Shown: positions 5,899 through 14,933, counted from the stretch's first letter. The stretch is 18,353 nucleotides of DNA from JAZKDW01 sp040387375 (GCA_040387375.1 JAZKDW010000057.1:1-18353); one strand, 5' to 3'. Numbers and translations are program-made. Notes: a model not told the origin generated them from the sequence alone.

Positions 5899-6828
5899 TT
5901 AGCCTTTAATATAAATCTTGTTTTTGCAACGTGGATAGTTCGAACATCCCCAGAATGCGCCACGCTTACTATCTCGCTTGATCAACTTGATACCGCAAGA
6001 CGCGCACGTCGGCGTTTTGTAATCCCCGTCGAACGCATATCTGAGCAAAGCCTCTTGACGGTCTTCTGGAAGTTCTTGAATCTTTCTGAGAAATCCCGCG
6101 CCATCCAATAACTGGATAGGGTTCGTTGCCCCAAAGCTCAATGCGTCTTTGGAAAAGCTGCCGGTGATAATGAAAATGCCGCGGTTGACTTTTTCATGCG
6201 CCATAACGCCGAGTAGCTCACGGATTTCTTTAACTCCGACCGACAAGGTATTCCAGGCTTTGCACTGCACAATGGCGATTGGGTTATTCGGATCTACTTT
6301 GAAGAGCTTGATGTCGATTCCGCCATCGGCACCACTGTGTATCGTTACAGATTTGAAGCCAACCGCCTCATAGTATTTTGCACACAGCAGCTCGAACCGC
6401 TTCCATTCCAGCTCCCGGAGCGCTTCGATGGTCCACTGATTGAGCGTCTTGTTGATCGTTGCTGATTCATCGGCATCCGTACCACCCCTATCCCATTTTG
6501 CATTCAAATCAAAATGGGGAGTCTGGGCGCTTGGCTCGACGCGTGATTTATTGTACGGAACGGATGGCCGATCTATCGTCACTCTGCCCTGCGCTTTGGT
6601 CTTGGATCGCACGAAGGAAAGCAAGCCAAGGAATCCAAATAGGATTAACGGAAGCCACGCTGTAGATTGAATCGCTGGAGCCAGGCTCTTGAGAAGAGTC
6701 GGAAGCATTGCGGGGAAAATCCAGCGCATACCAATGAAGCCGAACATTCCGAGGCCAACGCTAATCCACCAAGGCATTGTTACCAGCACATCGGCTAACC
6801 CTTCATCATTCTTTCGTCGACGCGCCAT
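5899..6828 (-). CDS. Membrane-anchored Mrr-type endonuclease with zinc ribbon
   Basis: This 309-residue protein has three parts. Residues 1-75 hold two hydrophobic segments (about 19-38 and 58-74). Residues 130-255 form an Mrr_cat PD-(D/E)XK nuclease domain: WKRFELLCAKYYEAVGF, GADGGIDI (D168, D172) and IAIVQCKAW (Q188, K190), followed by GVMAHEKVNRGIFIITGSFS. Residues 275-301 form a topoisomerase-type C4 zinc ribbon (C275, C278, C295, C301). Mrr-family proteins cut foreign, often methylated, DNA. Membrane-tethered versions with a zinc ribbon are common but little studied, and could act on incoming DNA. All key residues are present, so it looks functional. It is monocistronic and abuts IS debris, suggesting acquisition. 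No clear ribosome site is seen. Confidence 0.85.
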   Translation of the reverse strand: MARRRKNDEGLADVLVTMPWWISVGLGMFGFIGMRWIFPAMLPTLLKSLAPAIQSTAWLPLILFGFLGLLSFVRSKTKAQGRVTIDRPSVPYNKSRVEPSAQTPHFDLNAKWDRGGTDADESATINKTLNQWTIEALRELEWKRFELLCAKYYEAVGFKSVTIHSGADGGIDIKLFKVDPNNPIAIVQCKAWNTLSVGVKEIRELLGVMAHEKVNRGIFIITGSFSKDALSFGATNPIQLLDGAGFLRKIQELPEDRQEALLRYAFDGDYKTPTCASCGIKLIKRDSKRGAFWGCSNYPRCKNKIYIKG

Positions 6829-7156
6829 TTTTTGTCTTTAATTTCCCCAGGGAAAGTATTGGATCATAACATCGACAAGAAGGACATCCCGTATTTAGGG
6901 GCATCAAGGAGGAAGCGGCGCACGGAAAATAGCGGCCAGGTTACGCGACCTTTTTGCCGGAAGCCGTTTTCGCAATCGCGCAGCCGAACCAATGGCATCA
7001 AAAGCCGGGCGACGATACATGTCGGTTGATCGATTCCCCGGCTGACCTGGTGAACTTACGCCGCACAAGATGTCTTGTGTGGACGCTTATGATTAGATCG
7101 CGGAGAAATCGCAATATAGTGCTTCGTCCTTGACGATACGATTAGCGCATATTCTA
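6829..7156. other. 328-bp gap between endonuclease and flavin operon
   Basis: No supported gene is seen. It must hold the endonuclease promoter (minus strand) and the end of the flavin operon. A short palindrome, CACAAGA-TG-TCTTGTG, at 7064-7079 is the only clear symmetric element and could be an operator. It lacks a U-run and is 78 bp beyond the operon's last stop. Confidence 0.45.
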
Positions 7157-8545
7157 TTAAATTCGGGAAACGGCATGACGGGCCGCTATCTGCCCGAATA
7201 CACAAGCCTTACCGAGTGAGGATCCGCTCATGTAAGCTTCTCCGTGAAAGCCGCCGACCACTTCACCGGTTGCATATAGGCCTTCGATTACGCGTTCATA
7301 CACATCGATCACCCGCGCATGGACGTCAGTCCTAAGCCCGCAATAAGTCGAGGTAAGCCCGGTCGTACATGGATACCCGTAAAACGGTGCCGTATCGAGC
7401 CGAATGCGCTTGCCATATCCTGTACTTAGCGATCTGCGGCCCACCTCGTCGGCGCAGTCGGCGTCGATAGAGGCGTTATAGCGTTGAATTGTCGTTTCCA
7501 ATACGTCGGCATCTAATTGAAGTTCTGCTGCCAAGCCGCGAATTGTTGCCGCTGATTTCACCAATCCAGCGTTCAGCGCGCCCTCGAAATCATCAATTGT
7601 CGGGATCGGAGCCGAATGCGCCATTACCGTTTGATCAAAAATCTGGAATGCAGTGCCCTTCGGCTGGAGTAGGCAGGCGTCACCTATGGTCTTGTATGAA
7701 AGCGATTCATCTACGAATCGCCGCCCTGCATTATTGACGGCAATTGCGCCGCAGTAAATCGCAAGCATCAGCCGGGGATTGCCGTCTACCCCTTGGTCGC
7801 CGATCGATGCGCCGAAAGTCCCTTTGACGAAGCCCATATCTAGCAGGTCTGCGCCTAGCGCCCATGCCATCCGTAGCCCGTCACCATGGTTGCCAGCACC
7901 ACCCATTGCGCTAGCTTGAGTCAGGTTCGGCGCGAAACGGCCAATCAGTTCCTGGCTACGCGAAAATCCGCCTGTCGCTAACACGACACCGCCGCGCGCC
8001 CTGATTTCCTGCTCCCCCTGTAGACCATCGATCCGGACACCGACGACGGCTTTGTCAGCGTCGTCACCTTCAGTGAGCAGCCGGCGCACTGCACAGTTTC
8101 CCTGATAGCGTGCATGGTGGAACGACAGCAGGCATTGGTGCAATATGTGAAGCGCAGTTACCGCGTTCGTGCTATGGGTGCGAGGTACTGACATACCGCT
8201 GCTCAGGGTCAGCGATTCAAATTTTATCCCCATCGCCTTCAGCCAGTGATAGGCATCCAGCTGGTGCTGTGCGTATATCTCAATCAGCGCGGGGTCGTTG
8301 TGATAGCCGCCCGCCTTCAGCAAATCCTCTGCCAACATCGATGGCGTATCCTTGACTTCCGCCGCATGCTGCATATCGGTGCCGGCAAATGCAAACGCAC
8401 CACCGCACATTGCTGTACTACCGCCGTATACCGGCATTTTCTCCAGCAGCAAGACTGATGCACCGAGTTCGGCAGCCGCTAATGCCGCGCAATGGCCACC
8501 CATACCGCCGCCGACCACGATCAGATCCACGTCTTTCTGCATCAT
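7157..8545 (-). CDS. FAD-dependent oxidoreductase, fumarate reductase/KstD superfamily (flavoprotein 3)
   Basis: This 462-residue flavoprotein is the last gene of the operon. The N-terminal Rossmann fold reads LIVVGGGMGGHCAALAAAEL with an acidic strand end (VLLLEK), followed by GGSTAMCGG. ATGGFSRSQELIGRF and VNNAGRRFVDES are further FAD and cap-domain blocks of the fumarate reductase flavoprotein family. The C-terminal FAD motif is YATGEVVGGFHGEAYMSG. It keeps the His of the usual GGxHG but lacks the Arg and the RLGGN of true fumarate reductases, so the substrate is probably not fumarate. No signal peptide, heme or FMN domain is present, so it is likely cytoplasmic. I choose ATG 8545 because AGGAG lies seven bases upstream. 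An earlier Met (8551) sits too close to it. Confidence 0.85.
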   Translation of the reverse strand: MMQKDVDLIVVGGGMGGHCAALAAAELGASVLLLEKMPVYGGSTAMCGGAFAFAGTDMQHAAEVKDTPSMLAEDLLKAGGYHNDPALIEIYAQHQLDAYHWLKAMGIKFESLTLSSGMSVPRTHSTNAVTALHILHQCLLSFHHARYQGNCAVRRLLTEGDDADKAVVGVRIDGLQGEQEIRARGGVVLATGGFSRSQELIGRFAPNLTQASAMGGAGNHGDGLRMAWALGADLLDMGFVKGTFGASIGDQGVDGNPRLMLAIYCGAIAVNNAGRRFVDESLSYKTIGDACLLQPKGTAFQIFDQTVMAHSAPIPTIDDFEGALNAGLVKSAATIRGLAAELQLDADVLETTIQRYNASIDADCADEVGRRSLSTGYGKRIRLDTAPFYGYPCTTGLTSTYCGLRTDVHARVIDVYERVIEGLYATGEVVGGFHGEAYMSGSSLGKACVFGQIAARHAVSRI

Positions 8546-8595
8546 TGGCATGCTCCTGCCCTTTTTACACTACATATGGAGTTCAAATAGGAATT

Positions 8596-8663
8596 GGCGG
8601 TAAATAGCCTTGGCTATACGCCGCCCAAAATTGGATTTCCAGCCATGCGCTAACGCGCATGGC
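8596..8663. promoter_or_regulatory. Two hairpins in the gap between binding protein and flavoprotein 3
   Basis: GCCATGCGC-TAAC-GCGCATGGC (8642-8663) is a perfect 9-bp stem with a 4-nt loop. A second, bulged stem pairs GGCGGTAAATAGCC with GGCTATACGCC (8596-8622). They fill the 135-nt gap after the binding-protein gene. Neither is followed by a U-run on the minus strand, so stabilisation of the upstream message or partial attenuation is more likely than full termination. Confidence 0.55.
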
Positions 8664-8680
8664 GAGATCAAGACGTAGCG

Positions 8681-9877
8681 TTACAGCGGGTTCATCTTGC
8701 AAGTCCCGGTTGGTGCTGGCGAGGACTGCTCCGCCGACATCACGGTCTTGATGACTGGCGTTAGCTTGCCGTTGACCATGCTAACTTCACCGAAGTAATT
8801 CGGCATTACTGCCTGGTGGTCTTCCGCGCGAATTGTGATTTTCCCCAGAACTGTGTCGAACGAGCCCCCGCGGATTACTTTGGCCAGGTCCATCGGTTTG
8901 ATACTCTTGGAACGTTCAATGGCCTGAAATAGCACTTGCATACCAGTGTAGGTTTCCCCTTCATAGCTAGTCGGATCATCGCCATTATGAGCTTTTCGCC
9001 ATGCTTCGACGAAGCGCTTGTTCTCCGGCGTATTGATAGTGGCATTGTAATTAATGATGCCCCACATGCCCTTGGTGGGCTCGCCCACTCCGTTCAGCAG
9101 CGCCGGGATAATGAAGTTTGTGCCGGAGGCACTAATGTTATCGAGCAGGCCGAACTGCTTGGATTGCTTGATGAAATTAACCAAGTCACGACCAGTGACT
9201 CCAACCCACATCGCTTGCGCCCCCGAATCCTTTACCTGCCGAATATAGGGTGCGAAGTCATTGGTGCCAGTCGGTGTGTAATGCTCAGAAACGATTCCCC
9301 TGTTGGTCGCCTTGGCAGCATCCTTGAACGCGGCGCCGACGCCGCGGCCCCAGACTGTGTCGATGCCTACGACCGCCCATTTCATTTCCTTACGTGTGGC
9401 CAGCCAGGGCTTGATAATCGCAGCATCCTGGGAATCCGCCTTGTTCACCCTGAACATGCGTCGAGTGCAGGAATCGCCCGTCAGCTTGTCGCTCTTGGCC
9501 ATTGTGTTCATGTAGATGGCATCCCATTTTTCCAACATAGGTCCCATTGCCAAGCTTTCGCCGGAAGAAATGGTACCGATCAGAATTTTGTATCCTTCGA
9601 GCGCCAGGCGTTCCGCCTGCTTGCGCGCGATATCGGGCTTGATTTCTGTGTCGAGAATTTTAAATTCAACCTTGCGGCCATCAATGCCGCCCTTGGCATT
9701 GGCTTCCTGCACCGCAAACTCAATCGACTTTTTGACTTCTGCACCGATATCACCAGACGGACCGGTCAGCGCTGTTGGCACACCGATCTTCACCGGCTCC
9801 TTGCTCTGTGCGAAAACGACCCCTGTTGACATACCAATGGCGAGCGCTACCACTTTTAACTTGCAAAGACGTATCAT
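8681..9877 (-). CDS. Periplasmic substrate-binding protein of Liv-type ABC transporter
   Basis: This is a 398-residue binding protein of the Peripla_BP_6 / LivJ class. The N terminus MIRLCKLKVVALAIGMSTG followed by VVFAQS is a Sec signal peptide with probable cleavage after AQ or FA. The mature part begins VKIGVPTALTGPSGDIG, the family's signature first strand. GGIDGRKVEFKILDTE and the ARKQAERLA helix follow, as usual. Cysteines at GDSC and near the C terminus could form a disulfide. The start at 9877 is set by GAGGAGAG five bases upstream. The in-frame ATG at 9892 lies before that site. It is placed downstream of its own permeases and ATPases. The ligand cannot be told from sequence: the family binds amino acids, aromatic acids, amides and urea. 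Confidence 0.93.
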   Translation of the reverse strand: MIRLCKLKVVALAIGMSTGVVFAQSKEPVKIGVPTALTGPSGDIGAEVKKSIEFAVQEANAKGGIDGRKVEFKILDTEIKPDIARKQAERLALEGYKILIGTISSGESLAMGPMLEKWDAIYMNTMAKSDKLTGDSCTRRMFRVNKADSQDAAIIKPWLATRKEMKWAVVGIDTVWGRGVGAAFKDAAKATNRGIVSEHYTPTGTNDFAPYIRQVKDSGAQAMWVGVTGRDLVNFIKQSKQFGLLDNISASGTNFIIPALLNGVGEPTKGMWGIINYNATINTPENKRFVEAWRKAHNGDDPTSYEGETYTGMQVLFQAIERSKSIKPMDLAKVIRGGSFDTVLGKITIRAEDHQAVMPNYFGEVSMVNGKLTPVIKTVMSAEQSSPAPTGTCKMNPL

Positions 9878-9921
9878 GTTTTCTCTCCTCATATATCCCT
9901 CACTAGTAATGAAATTAAAAA

Positions 9922-10620
9922 TCAGATTGCTACGTGCTTCTTCAGACTGTCCATCGTCAGATGGTCCATCTTGTCTTGCTCAATTACCGCCCCCTTCGAC
10001 ATCACGTAATATCGATCCGTGCTGCGCTTAATGAGACTGTAGTTCTGCTCGATTAAAAGGATACCGGTACCGGCTGCATGCACACGCCGCAGCACTGCCG
10101 CCAGTTCATCGACGATCACAGGCGCAAGTCCTTCGCTGGGCTCGTCCAGCACAAGTAATTCCGGATTGGCCATTAGTGCGCGGCCGATCGCAACCATTTG
10201 CTGCTGGCCGCCGGATAGTGCGGTGCCTGGCGCGTCTGCACGCTCTTTCAGGATTGGGAACAGTTCGTATACCTTATCCAGATTCCAACTGCCCTTGCGG
10301 TCGACTGCGCTTCCTAAAATCAGGTTTTCCCGGACTGTGAGGGTGGGAATGATGTGTCGGCCTTGAGGTACGAGTGAAATCCCGGCCCGCGCCGCGGTGT
10401 AATGATGAAGTGTGCGCGGCGTTTGTCCGATCAGCGTCAGCGTACCTTGCATCAGTTTGGCGATGCCAAGGAAGGTGTTTACCGTTGTCGTTTTGCCGAC
10501 ACCGTTGCGGCCGATCAGCGCCACGCTTTCGCCGGCCAGCACTCGCAGATTCATGCCGTGCAGTACGCGAGCGCCACCATAGCCAGAAATGACGTCCTTG
10601 AATTCAAGCAGACTTTTCAT
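9922..10620 (-). CDS. livF: ABC transporter ATPase, LivF type
   Basis: This is a 232-residue ATPase of a high-affinity branched-chain-type importer. Walker A is GRNGVGKT (37-44), the signature LSGGQ (135-139) and Walker B LLVLDE (155-160). The switch region reads IEQN in place of the usual His, as is normal for LivF proteins. SLVPQGRHIIPTLTVRENL and SEGLAPVIVDEL are typical LivF blocks. It forms the nucleotide-binding pair with the LivG-type protein and docks on the LivH/LivM-type permeases. Its ATG overlaps the livG stop by four bases (ATGA), implying coupled translation. The binding-protein gene starts 44 nt downstream. Confidence 0.95.
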   Translation of the reverse strand: MKSLLEFKDVISGYGGARVLHGMNLRVLAGESVALIGRNGVGKTTTVNTFLGIAKLMQGTLTLIGQTPRTLHHYTAARAGISLVPQGRHIIPTLTVRENLILGSAVDRKGSWNLDKVYELFPILKERADAPGTALSGGQQQMVAIGRALMANPELLVLDEPSEGLAPVIVDELAAVLRRVHAAGTGILLIEQNYSLIKRSTDRYYVMSKGAVIEQDKMDHLTMDSLKKHVAI

Positions 10621-11318
10621 GCGGAAGTCCCCAGGTAAGCTTTAATCACTTCGGGCATATTGCGAATTTCGTCCGGCGTTCCCTCGGCAAGAACCCGCCC
10701 CAGCGTCAGCACTGTGATGCGCGAGCAGATCGAGAACACCACATCCATGTCGTGCTCGACCAGCACTACCGTTACGCGCCAGCGCTCGGCGAGGTCTTTC
10801 AAATGATGCGCCAACGACAGCGATTCGCCCATGGACAAGCCGGCCGCGGGTTCGTCCAACAGCAGAACCTGCGGCTTACCGATCAGCGCCAGGGCCAAGT
10901 CGAGACGGCGCTGGTCACCGTATGAAATATCACCAGCGTGCCGATGAGCGACATGGCCGAGGCCGAGTTCATGCAGGACTTCGTCGACGTTCGGCGATTC
11001 CGCTTTGCGGGCAGTCAGTTCCATCTGCTCCAGCACCGTCATGCCGGCAAAAATATTAGTCTTCTGAAAAGAGCGCGCAAGTCCAGCTTTCCGTCTTTGC
11101 TGGACGGTCATTGTGGAAATGTTCGTGCCATTCATAATGACTGTTCCAGAACGCTCGTCGGTGCGCCCGGAAAGCACGTCAATCAGCGTCGACTTACCGG
11201 CGCCATTCGGGCCGATCAGGCCACGGATCTCGCCTTTTTCGACATGCAGGTTAACGTCGCTCAAGGCCATGAATCCACCGTAACGGCGTGACAGATTGGT
11301 CGCTTCAATCGCGTACAT
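10617..11318 (-). CDS. livG: ABC transporter ATPase, LivG type
   Basis: This is a 233-residue ATPase, partner of the LivF-type protein. Walker A is GPNGAGKS (36-43), the signature ISYGDQRRLDLA (from 131), Walker B VLLLDE (151-156) and the His switch EHD (188-190). ARSFQKTNIFAGMTVLEQM and EPAAGLSMGES match the LivG pattern. It is slightly shorter than E. coli LivG (about 255 residues), a common length for catabolic-operon versions. Its ATG shares one base with the livM stop (TGATG), and its own stop overlaps livF by four bases. The four transporter core genes are thus translationally linked. Confidence 0.95.
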   Translation of the reverse strand: MYAIEATNLSRRYGGFMALSDVNLHVEKGEIRGLIGPNGAGKSTLIDVLSGRTDERSGTVIMNGTNISTMTVQQRRKAGLARSFQKTNIFAGMTVLEQMELTARKAESPNVDEVLHELGLGHVAHRHAGDISYGDQRRLDLALALIGKPQVLLLDEPAAGLSMGESLSLAHHLKDLAERWRVTVVLVEHDMDVVFSICSRITVLTLGRVLAEGTPDEIRNMPEVIKAYLGTSA

Positions 11319-12331
11319 CAGGCCTCCTGCTTTCCACTACCAATGAATAGGCGCTGTAATGCACCGCCTATCCCCATCGGCAACATTAAAGTAACGAAAA
11401 TCAGCGTGGCGCCAATAATGATCGGCCAATGCTCGCTGACGTTACCCGCCATGTCCTTCACCAGGAAGAAAACTATGGCGCCAAAGGCCGGGCCCCACAC
11501 TACTTTTGGTCCACCAATGATCGCCATCACCAGCGCTGATCCGGACAAACCCCAGTGCAGCATTTCGGGCGACAGAAAGGTGTTATATAGCGTGAACAGC
11601 ACCCCTGCGATTGCCGCTACAGCGGCTGACACCGCAAGGATGATTGCGCGCGGCAAGACCGTGCGGTAGCCGATGAAACGCGCCCGTTCCTCGTTTTCGC
11701 GGATTGCATCGACGAGCTGCCCGAACGGCGAGCGTATCAACCAATAAAGGCCGAACAATACTAGTGTCAACGTCGTCCAGCACACGATGAACATCGTGTC
11801 AGCATTCTGGTACATGGTGGATGGCAAGCCAAAGATCCGTTCCGGCAGCGTGAAGGTCATCCCCTCGTCGCCGCCGGTAAGCGGACGCGCCTTGATCGCG
11901 ACTTCGTGTACCGCCTGCCCAATCGCTAACGTGAGCATTGAAAACGCGACGCCGGGAATGCGGACGATGACAAGGCCGAGTAGCAATGCCATGACGGTTG
12001 GGAGCACGATTCCCAAAAGGATCGCCAGCTCAATCGAAATAATGCCACGCTGCGCCAGCAGCGCCATCACATAGCCGCCCAAGCCATAGAAAGCTGCATG
12101 GCCAAAACTGACCACGCCGTTTTGTCGGATCAACAGGCCCACCGAGGTGGCCAGGATACCGCTGATGACAGCTTGAGTGAGCAGGCTCAGGATGAGCATC
12201 GATGTCAGCACAGACGGTAAAACCACGCCCAGAGCCAGCGATGCGGTGAGCAGAATGAGCGAGGTTTTCAAGGTAAATCCTTTTCGTCCCGGATTTATGC
12301 GGCGGGGAGAAGTTTGCATAATCGCTTCCAT
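11318..12331 (-). CDS. livM: ABC transporter permease, LivM type
   Basis: This is a membrane permease of about 337 residues, partner of the LivH-type protein. Family marks include VGLLIRQNGVVSFGHAAFYG (the LS-GxxSFGHAAFFG block) and AIRENEERARFIGYRT, the cytoplasmic coupling loop contacting the ATPase. GLSGSALVMAIIGG near the C terminus also fits. Roughly eight to ten hydrophobic segments are visible. The frame is open further upstream to 12418, but that would overlap livH by 85 bases. I take ATG 12331, two bases after the livH stop. ATG 12319, preceded by GGAAG, is equally possible and would remove four residues. The livG start overlaps its stop. Confidence 0.92.
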   Translation of the reverse strand: MEAIMQTSPRRINPGRKGFTLKTSLILLTASLALGVVLPSVLTSMLILSLLTQAVISGILATSVGLLIRQNGVVSFGHAAFYGLGGYVMALLAQRGIISIELAILLGIVLPTVMALLLGLVIVRIPGVAFSMLTLAIGQAVHEVAIKARPLTGGDEGMTFTLPERIFGLPSTMYQNADTMFIVCWTTLTLVLFGLYWLIRSPFGQLVDAIRENEERARFIGYRTVLPRAIILAVSAAVAAIAGVLFTLYNTFLSPEMLHWGLSGSALVMAIIGGPKVVWGPAFGAIVFFLVKDMAGNVSEHWPIIIGATLIFVTLMLPMGIGGALQRLFIGSGKQEA

Positions 12332-12333
12332 GG

Positions 12334-13182
12334 TCAAACGTGCTTTCCGGCCATGCCGGTCGGCTTCCAGATCAGAATGACTACCATGATCAGGAAGGGA
12401 ATAATCGATGCTGCCCACGGCATGTAAACGGCCCCGAAATTATAGATTTGCCCGACCAGAAGCGCCGCGAAGAACGCACCGGTAAAGCTGCCCAGCCCAC
12501 CGATTACGACGACGATGAAGGACTCGATCAGGATGTAGCTACCCATCGACGGCGAGATCGCAAGCAGCGGCGCCGCCACCATGCCGGCTAGCCCGGCTAG
12601 CGAGGTACCGAGTGCGACGACCCCAATACTGATGCGGTCGGTCTTGACACCAAGTATGCCGGTCGTAAGAGGATCCACACTCGACGCGCGCACATATAGA
12701 CCAACCCGACTGAGCTTGAGCCATAGCGACATGCCAAGCGCCACGGCTGCCGCCACACCGATCACAAATAGCCGGTAGAGCGGAAATTCCTCACCCTGCA
12801 GGCGTACGGTTCCATCCAGGATTGCTGGCACCGGCAGCGAACGGAAGTCCTTGCCCCAGATGATCAGCGCCGCATGTTCGAGCAAAATCAGCAATCCGAA
12901 AGTCACCAGCACAGTCACCAGCGGGTCTTCCTTTTGCAGCGGGCGCAATACGAACACATCCAGCAGTGCACCCAGCACGGCCAAAATGATCATCGCCCCC
13001 ACCAGCGCGATCCAGTAGTTAGTAATACTGGCGGCGGTGTAGCCAACGTAAGCGCCCACCATGAACAGCGCGCCATGCGCAAAATTTACCACGCGTCGCA
13101 GGCCGAACAGCAACACCAGTCCAAGTGACAGAATGTAAAGGAGGCCTCCGTAGACAAGGCCATTAAGGATTTGAATCATCAT
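12334..13182 (-). CDS. livH: ABC transporter permease, LivH type
   Basis: This is a 282-residue integral membrane permease of a Liv-type importer. The N terminus MMIQILNGLVYGGLLYILSL and RRVVNFAHGALFMVGAYVG are the typical LivH opening. RASSVDPLTTGILGVKTDRI is the cytoplasmic coupling segment, and VVVIGGLGSFTGAFFAALLVG the conserved late helix. The length is normal (about 290). The start has AAGGTG six bases upstream. It follows the KstD-like gene by 27 nt and precedes livM by two, so the importer is co-transcribed with the flavoproteins. Substrate class is not determined by permease sequence. Confidence 0.94.
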   Translation of the reverse strand: MMIQILNGLVYGGLLYILSLGLVLLFGLRRVVNFAHGALFMVGAYVGYTAASITNYWIALVGAMIILAVLGALLDVFVLRPLQKEDPLVTVLVTFGLLILLEHAALIIWGKDFRSLPVPAILDGTVRLQGEEFPLYRLFVIGVAAAVALGMSLWLKLSRVGLYVRASSVDPLTTGILGVKTDRISIGVVALGTSLAGLAGMVAAPLLAISPSMGSYILIESFIVVVIGGLGSFTGAFFAALLVGQIYNFGAVYMPWAASIIPFLIMVVILIWKPTGMAGKHV

Positions 13183-13209
13183 CTATTGCACCTTTTTACG
13201 GTAATAAAA

Positions 13210-14916
13210 TCAGGTGGCCGCCAGCATTCGCTGTTTGGCATGCATTGCGACGCGATAACCAAAGACGAGCGCGGGGCCCAACGTTGTGCCGGGGCCCGGG
13301 TAGGTGCCACTCATAATGGACGCCATATCGTTGCCGCATACGTAAAGTCCGTCGATCGGCGTGCCATCGTCATGCAGCACGCGTCCGTCGACGTCCGCAG
13401 CAAGCCCGGTACTGCAGCCAATTTCCGCCGGCCACACCGCCATTGCGCAGAATGGCCCTCTTTCGATTGGCGCCAGACAGGGATTGGGGCGGTTGCTTGC
13501 ATCGCCGTTGAAGCGGTTGAGCTCCGTACTCCCCTTGCTGAAATCGGCGTCGATGCCGGTTTTGGCAAACCCGTTATGGCGGTGTACCGTTTCTGCCAAG
13601 CCAACAGGGTCAACCCCAATCAATGCCGCCAGTTCCGCCAGCGTGTTGGCGCAGCTCAGGTAGCCACTGCGCTTGTACGGATCAAGATTGCGTACTCCCG
13701 GATGGATGGCGCCTAACCCGTACTTGCGCACGAAATCGGCCTCGCAGATCAGATACGCGGGGATTGTCGGCACGGTTTTATGCGATTCCAGCATCGCGTT
13801 GACGAAATCGTGATAAGAGTTTCCCTCATTCACAAAGCGCTTGCCGGCAGAGTTGACCGCGATTAGCCCGGGTTTTGCGCGATCCATCGACAGGTGCGGA
13901 TAAAGACCTGATTCGCCATTGGCGCGTGTGGTTTTGGATACCGGTGTCCAGAATGCGCCGGGGCCATGCCGATCTGGCTCAATGCGTGCCCCTAGTTTGC
14001 GGCCGATGGCGACGCCATCGCCCTGGTTGGTAGCGCATGCCAACGAGTTTGCCGGGGTCGGCTTCGGCATGAAAGCCGCGCGCAGCTCTTGATTGTGAGC
14101 GTATCCGCCGGTGGCCAACACTACACCCTTGCGGGCGCGGATGAATGTTTCCTTGCCGTCGATCCGCACCTTTGCACCCTGCACTTGCCTACTGTGCACT
14201 ATCAGGTCTTGCAGGCCAGCGTTGAACGCGACCGGGACGTTCGCCTTGCGCAGGCTGTAGAACAATCGCGCAACAAGCGCATTTCCCATGACCAGGCGCG
14301 TACCGCGCGCATGGCTGAGCCGGTCCACCAGGTAGCGCGCAAACAATTTGCCTGCATACCAAAAATTGCCGACGCTTTTAAAGCGATTGATCAAGCGAGG
14401 AATATCATCCTTGCCCACCATCATGCCTCCGAATACCATGAATTCCGGAATCGGGGGCCGGACCCGGCGGAAGTCCCCCTTCAGCACGCGGGCATCGAAG
14501 GTGGCAGGCGCCAACGCGCGGCCGGTGACCGCTGCGCCTTCCCGGTCCATATAGTCGGGGTGTCGTCCACTCGGCACGAATTTCACTTCCGAGCGTCGCT
14601 CCAAATAATCAATCACTCCCGGACCGCTGGCGAGGAAAGCGTCACGCAGAGTATTGCCGTGATCACTGGCGATCAGGCCGTCCATGTAAGCCTTCGCCTG
14701 GCTGGCGGAATCGTTGTAGCCGGCCGCAATACTTTGCGTATTCCCCGGAATCCAGACGGTGCCGGCGGAAGTTGCGGCGGTGCCCCCTACCTGATCTGAA
14801 CGTTCGCAGACCAGCACCTGTAATCCTTCCAGCGCCGCGACTAGCGCGGTACCCATTCCGCCGGCCCCCGCCCCAATTACCAGAAGATCGACTTCCTTAT
14901 CCCATTTTGTTTGCAT
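13210..14916 (-). CDS. 3-ketosteroid-delta1-dehydrogenase-like flavoprotein (flavoprotein 2)
   Basis: This is a flavoprotein of about 568 residues in the KstD branch of the fumarate reductase superfamily. The FAD fold is LLVIGAGAGGMGTALVAALE with CERSDQVGGTAATSAGTVW, and ATGGYAHNQELRAAF follows. The C-terminal block is YVCGNDMASIMSGTYPGPG, then TTLGPALVFGYR. In characterised KstD enzymes the Tyr and last Gly of YPGPG (Tyr487 and Gly491 in Rhodococcus KstD1) bind the 3-oxo group and activate the ring. Both are kept. A cyclic 3-oxo or 4-oxo substrate is therefore likely, not necessarily a steroid: no other steroid gene is nearby. I prefer ATG 14916. A TTG at 14937, overlapping the upstream stop, is possible, and neither has a good ribosome site. 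Confidence 0.85.
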   Translation of the reverse strand: MQTKWDKEVDLLVIGAGAGGMGTALVAALEGLQVLVCERSDQVGGTAATSAGTVWIPGNTQSIAAGYNDSASQAKAYMDGLIASDHGNTLRDAFLASGPGVIDYLERRSEVKFVPSGRHPDYMDREGAAVTGRALAPATFDARVLKGDFRRVRPPIPEFMVFGGMMVGKDDIPRLINRFKSVGNFWYAGKLFARYLVDRLSHARGTRLVMGNALVARLFYSLRKANVPVAFNAGLQDLIVHSRQVQGAKVRIDGKETFIRARKGVVLATGGYAHNQELRAAFMPKPTPANSLACATNQGDGVAIGRKLGARIEPDRHGPGAFWTPVSKTTRANGESGLYPHLSMDRAKPGLIAVNSAGKRFVNEGNSYHDFVNAMLESHKTVPTIPAYLICEADFVRKYGLGAIHPGVRNLDPYKRSGYLSCANTLAELAALIGVDPVGLAETVHRHNGFAKTGIDADFSKGSTELNRFNGDASNRPNPCLAPIERGPFCAMAVWPAEIGCSTGLAADVDGRVLHDDGTPIDGLYVCGNDMASIMSGTYPGPGTTLGPALVFGYRVAMHAKQRMLAAT

Positions 14917-14933
14917 GATGTGTATGGCGCCGG

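Noticed and set aside
8936..9829. 297-codon plus-strand open frame
   Set aside because: It is antisense to the periplasmic binding protein, which has a clear signal peptide and family motifs. The antisense product shows no motif and no ribosome site.
14089..14799. 236-codon plus-strand open frame
   Set aside because: It lies entirely within the KstD-like gene on the other strand and shows no protein-family features.
13210..14916. Steroid degradation locus
   Set aside because: Only the KstD-like gene points that way. No 3-ketosteroid hydroxylase, meta-cleavage dioxygenase, thiolase or CoA ligase gene is present in the window.
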